DNA of 13,383 bases, taken from the NCBI GenBank assembly GCA_964529555.1, contig CAZGWV010000090.1, positions 1-13,383 of the forward strand. Reading direction: 5' to 3'. The stretch is from UBA7672 sp964529555 (GTDB lineage: Bacteria > Pseudomonadota > Alphaproteobacteria > Caulobacterales > Hyphomonadaceae). The notes beneath the pieces are model-generated. The model searched no databases, was not told where the DNA came from, and was given only the letters and a program-made list of their open reading frames with translations. Positions 1 through 8,937 of this stretch are shown one piece after another (positions within the stretch are counted from its first letter, which is position 1; each line of letters starts with the position of its first letter). Position numbers and translations under genes: made by a program.

Positions 1-2198
<2,198 letters not shown>

Positions 2199-2251
2199 GC
2201 AGGCAATATGGGCGGTTCCGGCTCTGTTCGCCAGTGGGCCGCCGCGCGATA

Positions 2252-2268
2252 CTGCCATGCCCTGGCAG
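2252..2268 (-). terminator. Short stem-loop just after the TonB receptor stop codon
   Basis: CTGCCA (2252-2257) pairs perfectly with TGGCAG (2263-2268) around a 5-nt loop, 5 bases downstream of the receptor stop on the minus strand. No U-run follows, so termination strength is doubtful. It lies in the 75-bp gap before uvrB and could separate or attenuate transcription between the two genes. Confidence 0.3.
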
Positions 2269-2273
2269 CAAGC

Positions 2274-4484
2274 CTACCAGTCGAAGCGGACTGCGGCGCC
2301 CCAGGTCAGCGGCTGCGACCTGAAGGTGTCGTAACCTATGAAGCCGTAGCCGGAGAGTGCGTAGTCTTCATCCAGAAGGTTGCGGCCCCAGAGGGAGAGT
2401 TCGGTTCCCTCCGACAGGCGCAGGCGGGCGGCGGCATCGATCAGCGTGACGGGGCTCTGACGGCGGTCGGCGCGGCCTTCGGCGTCGAGGAAGTACGCGC
2501 TCTGGTGCTTGGCGTTCATTTCCAGTGCGAGGCGCATGTCGCCGGGCAGCGTCCATTCATGGCGGGCATGCAATGTCGCCGAGAGGTCTGACGCGAAAGG
2601 CAGCGGCTTGCCGTCGAAGGTGCCGACGTTGGTTCCGCCGGGCGCGTCCGTGGCCTGCTCGATCTCAGTATCGAGCGCCATGATCGCGGCGCCGATTTCG
2701 AGCGCGTCATAGGGGCGCCACAGCGCGGACAATTCGGCGCCCTGCACGGTTGCGGCGTCGAGATTGGCGAGGGAGTTGGAGGTGATCGCGCCGCCGCCGG
2801 GCAGCGGGAAGGAGACGAAGATGCGCGCCTGCGGCGCGTCATAGTCCTGATGGAAAGCAGCCGCCTCGAACGACAGCGTGTCACCGAGCGCGCCCTTGAG
2901 GCCGATCTCCCACGCATCGACGGTTTCGGCGCCGAACAGTCCCTCGTCCTGATAGTGCGTGGCATTGTTGGCGACTTCGCCATTGAAGCCGCCGCTCTTG
3001 TAGCCCTGCCCGAACGAGACATAGGCCATGAGATCGTCGCTGAAGCGGTGCTTCAGGGCGGCCATGCCGGTAAAGCGGCCTTCCTCGATCGTGTTGCTTC
3101 CCTCCGCCAGGCCAAGACCGTCGCGATTGTTCAGAGCCCTTACGCCGTCGGCATAGATGTGTTGGCCGAAGCCTTCGCCGTCGATGTTCTCGACTGTGTA
3201 GCGGCCGCCGAGCGTGAGCGTCGTCCGCCCGCCAAGATCGAGATCGACCACGCTGTAGAGCGCCGCCATTTCGCGCGTCTGCGCCATGCGCGTGAGCAGC
3301 ATCACGGCCGGCGCGGTCGAGGCCGGGGCCGGGCCGACACGGGCAGCGGCGGCGGGATAGGCGCACGTACCCACCTGCGTCGTCGGGTTCAGCACGCCGC
3401 ACCAGATGAGATAGTCTTGGCGGAAGTCGTCAGCCGACAAGGACAGGCCGACGAGGAGATCGCCGCCATCCCAGCTTGTGCGGCCATACAGCTCCTGCGC
3501 GACCTGCCAGTATTTGCGGTCATAGGACAGGTTGGCGATGGCGGCGGGCTGGCCGTCGAAGTCGAAGCCGTAGTCCTGCGAGAACCCTTCGAACGATGTC
3601 AGCGACACGATGCGCCAGTCGCCGGCTGTGGCGGTCAGTTCGGCGGAGGCGCCGTGGAAGCGGCTGTCGGTGTCGCGGATGCCATCGGAGCCGACCGAGA
3701 TCTGGTGATCGTCGAGGGCGAGCGCCGAGTTCAGCGGCGCCGGGTTCACGCCTTGATCGGTCTCGATGTGAGCGCGCAGCAGGAGCTCTACGTCTGGCGA
3801 CAGGTCCAGCGCGATTGCGCCACGGATGCCGAACTCGTCGCGCACGCCGCCGGCCTTTTTCGGACCGCCGACATTGTCGAGCGCGGGGTCTTGCCTGAGC
3901 AGGCGCATGGCGATGCGTCCGCGTGCGCCCTCGCCTATCGCACCGCTGGCGGCGGCCTGCACATCCACACGATCGAAGCTGCCGTAAGAGGCTTCCGCGT
4001 AGGCTTCGAATGCGTCGGTCGGGCGGGCCGTGATGAAGTTGATCGAACCGCTGGAAGCGTTGCGGCCCTGTATCGTGCCCTGCGGCCCCTTGAGGACTTC
4101 GACGCGGTCGAGATCGTAGGCGAGCAGGCGTGCCTGCACGTTGGTGGAGAGGAACACGCCATCGACATGGACGGCGGCAGCGCTTGGCGTCAGCGCCTGA
4201 TGGTCGACGGCGCCGACGCCGCGAATCTGGAAGGTCGCCTGCGAGCCGTTGGAGATCGCCGCCTGCACGCCGACGAGGCGGTGGACAACATCTTCAGCGC
4301 TGTCGGAGCGGGAGAGCTGGTCGCCCGAGATGATCGCGACGCTTTGTGGAATGTCGCTCGCGCTTTCAGCCTGCCGCGTGGCGGTTATGACGATGCGGTC
4401 ATCTTCCTGCGCCAGCGCGGGCGCGCCTGCGCAAACCAGCGCAACGATTCCCACGCTTCGCATGCGCGCGACGACTGGCTTCAT
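2274..4484 (-). CDS. TonB-dependent outer-membrane receptor
   Basis: This is a 736-residue TonB-dependent receptor, an outer-membrane beta-barrel that imports a ligand using ExbBD-TonB energy. Residues 1-25 form a signal peptide ending ALA|Q. DRIVITATR (29-37) resembles a TonB box and is followed by the plug domain (about 40-155) with the characteristic RVEVLKGPQGTIQGRNASSG (127-146). The rest is the barrel, with many alternating aromatic strands, and the chain ends in FDW, an aromatic C-terminus as expected for barrel assembly. Two cysteines about 14 residues apart (WCGVLNP and GTCAY) may form a disulfide in an extracellular loop. The reading frame could start earlier at 4553, but the ATG at 4484 has GGAG 8 bases upstream and begins directly at the signal peptide. 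No ligand can be assigned: no sigma/FecR pair, siderophore or glycan gene is adjacent. Family assignment is firm; substrate is unknown. Confidence 0.93.
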   Translation of the reverse strand: MKPVVARMRSVGIVALVCAGAPALAQEDDRIVITATRQAESASDIPQSVAIISGDQLSRSDSAEDVVHRLVGVQAAISNGSQATFQIRGVGAVDHQALTPSAAAVHVDGVFLSTNVQARLLAYDLDRVEVLKGPQGTIQGRNASSGSINFITARPTDAFEAYAEASYGSFDRVDVQAAASGAIGEGARGRIAMRLLRQDPALDNVGGPKKAGGVRDEFGIRGAIALDLSPDVELLLRAHIETDQGVNPAPLNSALALDDHQISVGSDGIRDTDSRFHGASAELTATAGDWRIVSLTSFEGFSQDYGFDFDGQPAAIANLSYDRKYWQVAQELYGRTSWDGGDLLVGLSLSADDFRQDYLIWCGVLNPTTQVGTCAYPAAAARVGPAPASTAPAVMLLTRMAQTREMAALYSVVDLDLGGRTTLTLGGRYTVENIDGEGFGQHIYADGVRALNNRDGLGLAEGSNTIEEGRFTGMAALKHRFSDDLMAYVSFGQGYKSGGFNGEVANNATHYQDEGLFGAETVDAWEIGLKGALGDTLSFEAAAFHQDYDAPQARIFVSFPLPGGGAITSNSLANLDAATVQGAELSALWRPYDALEIGAAIMALDTEIEQATDAPGGTNVGTFDGKPLPFASDLSATLHARHEWTLPGDMRLALEMNAKHQSAYFLDAEGRADRRQSPVTLIDAAARLRLSEGTELSLWGRNLLDEDYALSGYGFIGYDTFRSQPLTWGAAVRFDW

Positions 4485-4732
4485 CCTGCATACTCCACTC
4501 AGCGCGCCGGAACGGACAAAAGGGCCCGCCGACGGCGCAGCTGATAGGCGCATCGTCCGTACAGGGACAGAGGCCGCAGGCGATTCAGACGATGTCAGGT
4601 GGAAAATTCTGGTCGAGGCGTTGCTTCATCGCCGCTGACGGGAGCGGAAACGCGGTCGGCATGCTTGCGGAGATATCTTGCCGAGAGGCGTTTCAAGCCG
4701 GCAAGGACGGACAGGCGCGCGGACAGATCGCG
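4485..4732. other. 248-bp intergenic region upstream of the TonB receptor
   Basis: This is the longest non-coding stretch of the window. It holds the 5' leader of the receptor gene, with its GGAG ribosome-binding site at about 4493-4496, and the inverted repeat at 4677-4705 described separately. I found no convincing sigma-70 promoter, tRNA, small-RNA signature or riboswitch-like conserved core. A GATTC (GANTC, CcrM-type) site lies in the middle. The open frames running through it are antisense continuations and look non-coding. Confidence 0.4.
4677..4705 (-). terminator. Inverted repeat downstream of lipoprotein 1
   Basis: CTTGCCG (4677-4683) and CGGCAAG (4699-4705) form a perfect 7-bp stem with a 15-nt loop, starting about 27 bases after the stop of the small lipoprotein gene on the minus strand. 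No U-tract follows (ATATCTCC comes next). A terminator, a processing or stabilising hairpin, or a protein-binding dyad are all possible. Confidence 0.35.
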
Positions 4733-4924
4733 CTACTTCTTGTCTTCATCAACCTCGTTGACGATAACGCCGACCGCCGCGCCAACCGCCGCGCCAATCG
4801 GGCCGGCGACAACCAGTCCGCCAAGAGCGCCCGTTGCCGCACGCTGTTCCATGTTCGAGCCGCACGCAGCCAGCAGGAGAGCGGCAGCGCCCATGCCCAA
4901 CATCGCGAAATTCCGAACAGTCAT
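4733..4924 (-). CDS. Small glycine-zipper lipoprotein, copy 1
   Basis: This 63-residue lipoprotein has a hydrophobic signal segment (residues 7-20) and a lipobox LAAC with the lipidated cysteine at position 21. Gly follows the cysteine rather than Asp, so outer-membrane sorting is expected. The mature part is only about 43 residues: a polar GSNMEQRAATG start, a glycine-zipper helix (GLVVAGPIGAAVGAAVG) and an acidic/lysine tail (NEVDEDKK). Glycine zippers typically mediate helix packing or oligomerisation in membranes. The ATG at 4924 is preferred over one 12 bases upstream because GGGG sits 6 bases before it. It is a tandem paralogue of the gene at 5093-5287, with about 33 of 43 mature residues identical. 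The function is unknown. It is too short for the Rickettsia 17-kDa antigen type and lacks an entericidin-like sequence. Confidence 0.82.
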   Translation of the reverse strand: MTVRNFAMLGMGAAALLLAACGSNMEQRAATGALGGLVVAGPIGAAVGAAVGVIVNEVDEDKK

Positions 4925-4994
4925 TTCAGACCCCATATCACTGTTGCACAGGTATCGCTCGACAGGCGATCCAGCCTCGCGGCAGCTTCACACA

Positions 4995-5033
4995 GATGCG
5001 GCCGGACGCGAAGCTCTCGCGCCCGGCCGTGTC
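4995..5033 (-). terminator. Long GC-rich stem-loop between the two lipoprotein genes
   Basis: GGCCGG-A-CGCGA (5000-5011) faces TCGCG-C-CCGGCC (5017-5028) around a 5-nt loop. In minus-strand RNA the single internal mismatch becomes a G-U pair, giving 12 continuous pairs; one more C-G pair closes the base and further outer bases partly pair. It lies about 60 bases after the stop of lipoprotein 2 and upstream of lipoprotein 1. No U-tract follows. It is probably a terminator or a differential-expression hairpin between the paralogues. Confidence 0.45.
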
Positions 5034-5092
5034 CTTATTGCGGCATTGGTGTGGCCCTCAGGCCCTCCGTGGCCGGCGGGCTACGCCGTGAA

Positions 5093-5287
5093 TTACTCCG
5101 ACTTTTCTTCTTCAACTTCGTTGACCACCGCGCCCACGCCCGCGCCGACAGCTGCGCCCACGGGACCGGCGACGACCAGACCAGCCGCCGCGCCCGTTGC
5201 GGCGCGTTGTTCCATGTTCGTGCCGCAGGCGGCCAGCAAGGCGGCCAGAAGGGCGGCGGCGGGAAGAAAGACGACGGTGCGGTTCAT
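5093..5287 (-). CDS. Small glycine-zipper lipoprotein, copy 2
   Basis: This 64-residue lipoprotein is paralogous to the next gene downstream. Residues 4-20 form the hydrophobic signal, LAAC is the lipobox and Cys21 the lipidation site, exactly the same position as in copy 1. Gly22 predicts outer-membrane localisation. The mature sequence GTNMEQRAATG is nearly identical to copy 1. A glycine zipper (GPVGAAVGAGVGAVV) and an acidic tail (NEVEEEKSE) follow. The ATG at 5287 has GGAG 8 bases upstream; an in-frame earlier start at 5335 would place an unlikely polar stretch before the signal peptide. The gene lies 168 bp upstream of copy 1 with a strong hairpin between, so the two may be expressed at different levels. 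It is divergent from the MORN-repeat gene. No function can be assigned from sequence. Confidence 0.82.
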   Translation of the reverse strand: MNRTVVFLPAAALLAALLAACGTNMEQRAATGAAAGLVVAGPVGAAVGAGVGAVVNEVEEEKSE

Positions 5288-5312
5288 CTGGGAGGCTCCA
5301 CTTATCCTGAAT

Positions 5313-5332
5313 GTCCCCGCAGAAACGCGGAC
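5313..5332. repeat. Imperfect palindrome in the lipoprotein 2 leader
   Basis: GTCC-CC-GC (5313-5320) and GC-GGAC (5327-5332) form a 6-bp stem with a 2-nt bulge and a 6-nt loop. In minus-strand frame it reads FGPRFCGDIQDK. This resembles the GPRFRGDD-type peptide that common alphaproteobacterial intergenic palindromes encode when translated. I suspect a decayed REP-like element, but no second copy is present in the window to prove it. Confidence 0.25.
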
Positions 5333-5402
5333 CAAACGCCCCGGTTCCGCCTTGCCGGATCGACCTCCGCCGGCGCCCCACCCGCGCCACAGTTTCGCTA
5401 AC

Positions 5403-5431
5403 TTGACGCGGCAAGCAGGACGATGAATTTC
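5403..5431 (+). promoter_or_regulatory. Candidate promoter for the MORN-repeat gene
   Basis: TTGACG (5403-5408), then a 17-bp spacer, then AATTTC (5426-5431). The -35 box is good; the -10 box is weak against TATAAT, as is common in GC-rich alphaproteobacteria. It ends about 40 bases before the MORN gene's ATG and lies in the 185-bp divergent region shared with lipoprotein 2. Confidence 0.3.
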
Positions 5432-5472
5432 AGGTCACGCTCCTTTTTCGGGCGGCATTCGGGGAGTCGGCA

Positions 5473-6801
5473 ATGACAGCCAAAGCGCCACGCGCAGGAA
5501 CGATACGGCGTGCCGGCATATTCGCGATCGCGCTCGGCCTCCTGGCCGGCCCGCTCGCGCTGGCCGCTGTCGCCTGGCAGGGCCCGGAATGGAACAGCGG
5601 CATCCGCTGGTCGGACGGCCGCGAGGTTCAGTGGCGGACGACGCCGGCGCTGGGATGCGACGGCTCGAATGTCGAACTGCGGCTGGTCAACGCCTCGCAG
5701 CAATCGGGAGATGCAACGCTCAAGGACATCACCTTCCAGTGCAAGCGCGGCTCGGCGCCGTTCCTGGCGCCCGATCGCGCGGTCGGGGCAATCTCTCCGG
5801 GCGGGTCTTATGCAGCGCCCGTCATCAACTGCGCGTGCGCCGAAAAGGGCGGCGTCACCGGGCTCGTCTCGATGGGCATCGACCTGATGCGTAATGGTCC
5901 CGGCGTCGAGACGCTGGCCAATGGCTGCACCTATACCGGCGATTTCCTGCGCGGAGAGCGCCACGGCCGGGGCGCTTATGCGTGCTCGAACGGCTATATC
6001 TATGAAGGCGGCTATGATCAGGGCCAGACCCACGGGCGCGGCGTCGAGACGCTGGAATCGGGCGAGCGCTATGAGGGCGACTTCTTCCGCGGCGTCCGCA
6101 GCGGCCAGGGCCGGATGACGTTCACCGACGGCTCGACCTATGAGGGCGGCTATCAGAACGGCAAGCGCAGCGGCGAAGGCACACAACGCTTTGCCGACGG
6201 CTCGCTCTATATCGGCGACTGGGTTGACGATCGCCGCAGCGGGCATGGCGTCTACACGAGCGGCGATGGCAAATGGACCTATGACGGGGATTGGGTGAAC
6301 GACAAACGCCAGGGCCAGGGCCGCATGACCGAGGTGAGCGGCGAGTACACCTATATCGGCCCCTATGTGGACGACCGGCGCAACGGCCCGGCGGTCGTGC
6401 AGTTCGGCGACGGGCGCGTCTTCCGCGGGCCCTTCGTCGATGACCTGCAGAAAGGGCCGGGCGAGCTGACGTTCAAGGACGGCCGCAGGATCATCGGCGA
6501 GTTCCTCGATCACATGCCCCACGGCCAGGCTGTCGAGGAATCCAATGCGGGAACGCTGAACGGGATGTGGGTCAATGGAATGCTGAACGGACAGGTGACA
6601 GTCACCTACGCCAGCGGCACGCATTTCGAAGGCCTGTATGTCAACAACAAGCGCAACGGCATCGGCACGGACTTCCTGAAGGACGGCTCGAAAGAGCAGT
6701 GCAACTGGATCGAGGATGTGCGCCAATCGCCCTGCACCCGCATCACACCCGACGGCAAGCGGATAGAATTCCGCGCGCCGCAGGCGGGGCGCAGGAACTA
6801 G
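5473..6801 (+). CDS. Exported MORN-repeat protein
   Basis: This is a 442-residue protein. Residues 14-34 form a hydrophobic signal peptide or anchor after a basic start, so it is probably periplasmic or membrane-attached. Residues 36-150 form a domain I do not recognise, with cysteines at 62, 90, 120 and 122. From Tyr154 to about 420 run 11 MORN repeats plus a degenerate twelfth, of the form Y-x-G-x(W/Y/F)-x(5)-R-x-G-x-G. First residues lie at about 154, 177, 200, 223, 246, 270, 294, 317, 340, 362 and 385, a period of 22-25. There are eight cysteines in total (also 152, 171, 410, 421), consistent with disulfides in an oxidising compartment. MORN repeats form beta-hairpin ribbons used as protein- or lipid-binding scaffolds. 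The start is supported by GGGGAG 7-8 bases before the ATG. It is 92 bp upstream of pyk and may be co-transcribed, with no obvious functional link. Partners are unknown. Confidence 0.88.
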   Translation: MTAKAPRAGTIRRAGIFAIALGLLAGPLALAAVAWQGPEWNSGIRWSDGREVQWRTTPALGCDGSNVELRLVNASQQSGDATLKDITFQCKRGSAPFLAPDRAVGAISPGGSYAAPVINCACAEKGGVTGLVSMGIDLMRNGPGVETLANGCTYTGDFLRGERHGRGAYACSNGYIYEGGYDQGQTHGRGVETLESGERYEGDFFRGVRSGQGRMTFTDGSTYEGGYQNGKRSGEGTQRFADGSLYIGDWVDDRRSGHGVYTSGDGKWTYDGDWVNDKRQGQGRMTEVSGEYTYIGPYVDDRRNGPAVVQFGDGRVFRGPFVDDLQKGPGELTFKDGRRIIGEFLDHMPHGQAVEESNAGTLNGMWVNGMLNGQVTVTYASGTHFEGLYVNNKRNGIGTDFLKDGSKEQCNWIEDVRQSPCTRITPDGKRIEFRAPQAGRRN

Positions 6802-6893
6802 GCCAAAAATTCACGCTGGCGAAGGGGCCTGACAGCCCTGCCCCGAGCGCGCGAAACTGATAGGGTCCGCGCGAATCGCTGGGGTGTCCCGTC

Positions 6894-8303
6894 ATGAACG
6901 TCGCTTTCCGCCGCCGCACCAAGATCCTCGCCACGCTCGGACCCGCAAGCGATGGCGCGCTCAAGATGGAAGAGCTGCTGAGGGCGGGCGTTGATCTGTT
7001 CCGGCTGAACTTCAGCCATGGCAGTCACGCCGAGCACGCCGCGCGGATCGCCGCCGCGCGTGAGGCAGAGGCGGCGAGCGGGCGGCCGGTGGCGCTGCTG
7101 GCGGACCTGCAGGGGCCGAAGCTGCGTGTCGGAGACCTGCCGAATGGACAGGTGGATGTACGCATGTCGTCCGAGCTGCGGCTCACGGTGGCTGCGACGT
7201 CGGACGATCCCGATGTGATCCCGATCCCGCATGAGGAATTGGTGGCGTCCCTCCAGCTGGGCGACCGGCTGCTGATCGACGACGGCAAGATGATGCTGCT
7301 GGTCGCTCGGGCGGACGGGCTCGACCGGATTGTGCGGCCGGTGGCGCCGGGACGTATTATGAGCCGCAAGGGGATTGCGGTGCCCAACCGTCCGATCCCG
7401 ATTCCGGCGTTGACGGAGAAAGACATTGCGGACGGCAAGTTCGCGCTGAGCCACGGCGTCGATTACATCGCGCTGTCCTTCGTGCAGCGTGCGGCCGACC
7501 TGACGCTGGCGCGCGAAATGTTCGGCGCGCATGTGCCGATCGTGTCGAAGATCGAGAAGCCGGCGGCGCTCGATGAACTCGACGCGATTGTCGCGCTGTC
7601 GGACGCCGTGATGGTTGCGCGCGGCGATCTGGGCGTCGAACTCTCGCCCGAGCAGGTGCCGATTGCGCAGCGCCGGATCGTTCGGGTGGCGCGGGCGCAT
7701 GGCAAGCCGGTGATCGTGGCGACGCACATGCTGGAATCGATGGTGGAGGCGCTGGTGCCGACGCGCGCCGAGGCCAACGACGTGGCCACCGCCGTCTATC
7801 AGGGCGCGGACGCCGTGATGCTGTCGGCGGAAAGCGCGGTGGGCCGCCACCCCACGGCGGCCGTCGCGATCATGGACCGCATCATCCGCGCCATCGAGAC
7901 GGACCGCGACGCCAACCCCTCCTCGCAGGCCTCGCCCGCGCCGGCATCCGACACCACGGCGGATGCGTGTGCGCGCGCGGCGTCGAAACTGGCGGACGAT
8001 CTCGATTGCCCGCTTGTCGTGTTCACGCGCTCGGGCTCGTCGGCGCAGCGTGTTTCGGCCACGCGGCCCAAGCAGCCGATCCATGCGCTCACGCCATCGA
8101 TACCCACGGCGCGCAAGCTGTCGCTGGTCTGGGGCGTCAGCGCCGACATCGAGCCGGAAGAGCCGCGCTCGTTCGACGACATCCTCGACGCCGTGACCCG
8201 CCACGAGGCCGCCAACCACATCAAGCGCTTCGTCGTTACCGCAGGTTATCCCTATGCCAGCGACAATTCGACGGACACGATCAAGGTCGTGGAGCGGAAG
8301 TAG
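6894..8303 (+). CDS. pyk: Pyruvate kinase
   Basis: Pyruvate kinase makes pyruvate and ATP from phosphoenolpyruvate and ADP, the last step of glycolysis, in the cytoplasm. At 469 residues it is the usual bacterial length. Key elements are RLNFSHG (37-43, substrate and K+/Mg site), ADLQGPKLR (70-78), VSKIEKP with catalytic Lys219 and metal ligand Glu221, VARGDLGVE with metal ligand Asp245, ATHMLESM with Thr277 as the proton-relay threonine, PTRAEANDVATAV, and GADAVMLSAESAVG. His278 stands where Gln is most common, a position that varies between isozymes. The C-terminal domain (about 340-469) is the regulatory one. The ATG follows GGGG by 9-10 bases. A GAATC (GANTC) site lies at 6873-6877, 16 bases before the start codon, so cell-cycle methylation could touch this promoter. 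The identification is certain. Confidence 0.97.
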   Translation: MNVAFRRRTKILATLGPASDGALKMEELLRAGVDLFRLNFSHGSHAEHAARIAAAREAEAASGRPVALLADLQGPKLRVGDLPNGQVDVRMSSELRLTVAATSDDPDVIPIPHEELVASLQLGDRLLIDDGKMMLLVARADGLDRIVRPVAPGRIMSRKGIAVPNRPIPIPALTEKDIADGKFALSHGVDYIALSFVQRAADLTLAREMFGAHVPIVSKIEKPAALDELDAIVALSDAVMVARGDLGVELSPEQVPIAQRRIVRVARAHGKPVIVATHMLESMVEALVPTRAEANDVATAVYQGADAVMLSAESAVGRHPTAAVAIMDRIIRAIETDRDANPSSQASPAPASDTTADACARAASKLADDLDCPLVVFTRSGSSAQRVSATRPKQPIHALTPSIPTARKLSLVWGVSADIEPEEPRSFDDILDAVTRHEAANHIKRFVVTAGYPYASDNSTDTIKVVERK

Positions 8304-8321
8304 AATGCGCGCTTCCCGTCT

Positions 8322-8350
8322 CATCGTCGTCGGCGATCTGCGACGTGATG
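8322..8350. terminator. Imperfect hairpin between convergent pyk and the response regulator
   Basis: CATCGTCG (8322-8329) can pair with CGACG-T-GATG (8341-8350), with a one-base bulge. This gives roughly 8-9 pairs around an 11-nt loop, about 20 bases after the pyk stop. There is no U-run on either side. It is the only candidate for a shared terminator in the 69-bp convergent gap. Confidence 0.25.
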
Positions 8351-8372
8351 CGATGCCAGGCGCCAGGCTCCG

Positions 8373-8876
8373 CTAGGCTTTTGCGCGAGGGTCCGGGCTA
8401 CGGCGCTCTTGCTTCACTGCGGCTTCGGGACGGAGGCGGCGGCGGTCGGGACCGAAGAAGTCGGGCGCCGATACGAAGTTGCGGCGGGCATTGGTGACCG
8501 CCATCAGTTTCTTCCAGATCATCTGGGGGGACACCGGCTTGGCGAGCACCTCGTCGGCGCCTGCGTCGCGCATTTCCCTGATCGTCGCGGCGGACGTTTC
8601 CGCTGTGCAGCCGATGAGCGGAATAAAGCGCTTGCCGTCTTCCATGGCGCGCACCAGCCGCATGAACTCGGCGCCGGTTTCGTCGCCCAGCCTGTAGTCG
8701 GCGATCACGACATCGATTGGCTGCACGGCCAGAACACGCATGGCCTCATCGACATTGCACACCGCCGTAACGCGGCGGATGTCCAGCGAGCCGAGCATGA
8801 TGCGCATGACCTGCCGCATGAAGCTGTGGTCATCGAGCACGAGTACCGAAATGTCGCCGACGTGTTGCTTCAGCAC
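8373..8876 (-). CDS. Single-domain (CheY-like) response regulator
   Basis: This is a receiver-only response regulator of about 167 residues with no DNA-binding or enzymatic output domain. Numbering from the GTG at 8876, the acid pair is Asp15-Asp16 (VLVLDDHS), the phosphoacceptor Asp60 (VIADYRL), the switch Thr91 (LIGCTAE) and the conserved Lys113 (VLAKPVS). All phosphorylation residues are therefore present. After the domain, from about residue 125, comes a basic tail with FVSAPDFFGPDRRR followed by a charged end. I have seen similar FxxxxxFFGPDRRR tails on other alphaproteobacterial receiver proteins and take this as a docking tail of unknown partner. No ATG fits. The GTG at 8876 with GGGGA 7-8 bases upstream is preferred; the frame also allows GTG at 8912. 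No histidine kinase is adjacent, so the cognate kinase lies elsewhere. Confidence 0.87.
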   Translation of the reverse strand: MLKQHVGDISVLVLDDHSFMRQVMRIMLGSLDIRRVTAVCNVDEAMRVLAVQPIDVVIADYRLGDETGAEFMRLVRAMEDGKRFIPLIGCTAETSAATIREMRDAGADEVLAKPVSPQMIWKKLMAVTNARRNFVSAPDFFGPDRRRLRPEAAVKQERRSPDPRAKA

Positions 8877-8937
8877 GCGGATATCCCCTGGCCAGAGGCT
8901 GCACCCTGCCACGGGGACGTCACCAATCCTGCCTAAC

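Noticed and set aside
2850..4544. A 564-codon plus-strand open frame opposite the TonB receptor
   Set aside because: It mirrors the receptor's codon pattern, has low-complexity Ala/Arg/Val content, and shows no domain; the minus-strand receptor is unmistakable.
4733..5287. The lipoprotein pair considered as an entericidin-like toxin-antidote pair
   Set aside because: The two proteins are too alike to be toxin and antidote and lack entericidin sequence features; duplication is the simpler reading.
4592..5426. Plus-strand open frames of about 270 codons across the lipoprotein region, which look internally repetitive
   Set aside because: They are antisense to the two paralogous lipoprotein genes, and the repetition comes from that duplication. 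The lipoboxes and ribosome-binding sites support the minus strand.
5398..6726. A 442-codon minus-strand open frame opposite the MORN gene
   Set aside because: It is antisense to a clear repeat protein. Its periodicity simply reflects the MORN repeats read backwards.
5932..6732. The repeated 23-residue units considered as a DNA tandem repeat or CRISPR-like array
   Set aside because: The period is at protein level (MORN); the nucleotide units are diverged and carry no spacers or conserved direct repeats.
7717..7746. His278 in pyruvate kinase (ATHMLESM) as an inactivating change
   Set aside because: The catalytic Thr, Lys and metal ligands are all intact, and this position varies among active bacterial isozymes.
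6798..8324. A 508-codon minus-strand open frame opposite pyk
   Set aside because: It is antisense to a complete pyruvate kinase and is His/Arg-rich without domain features.
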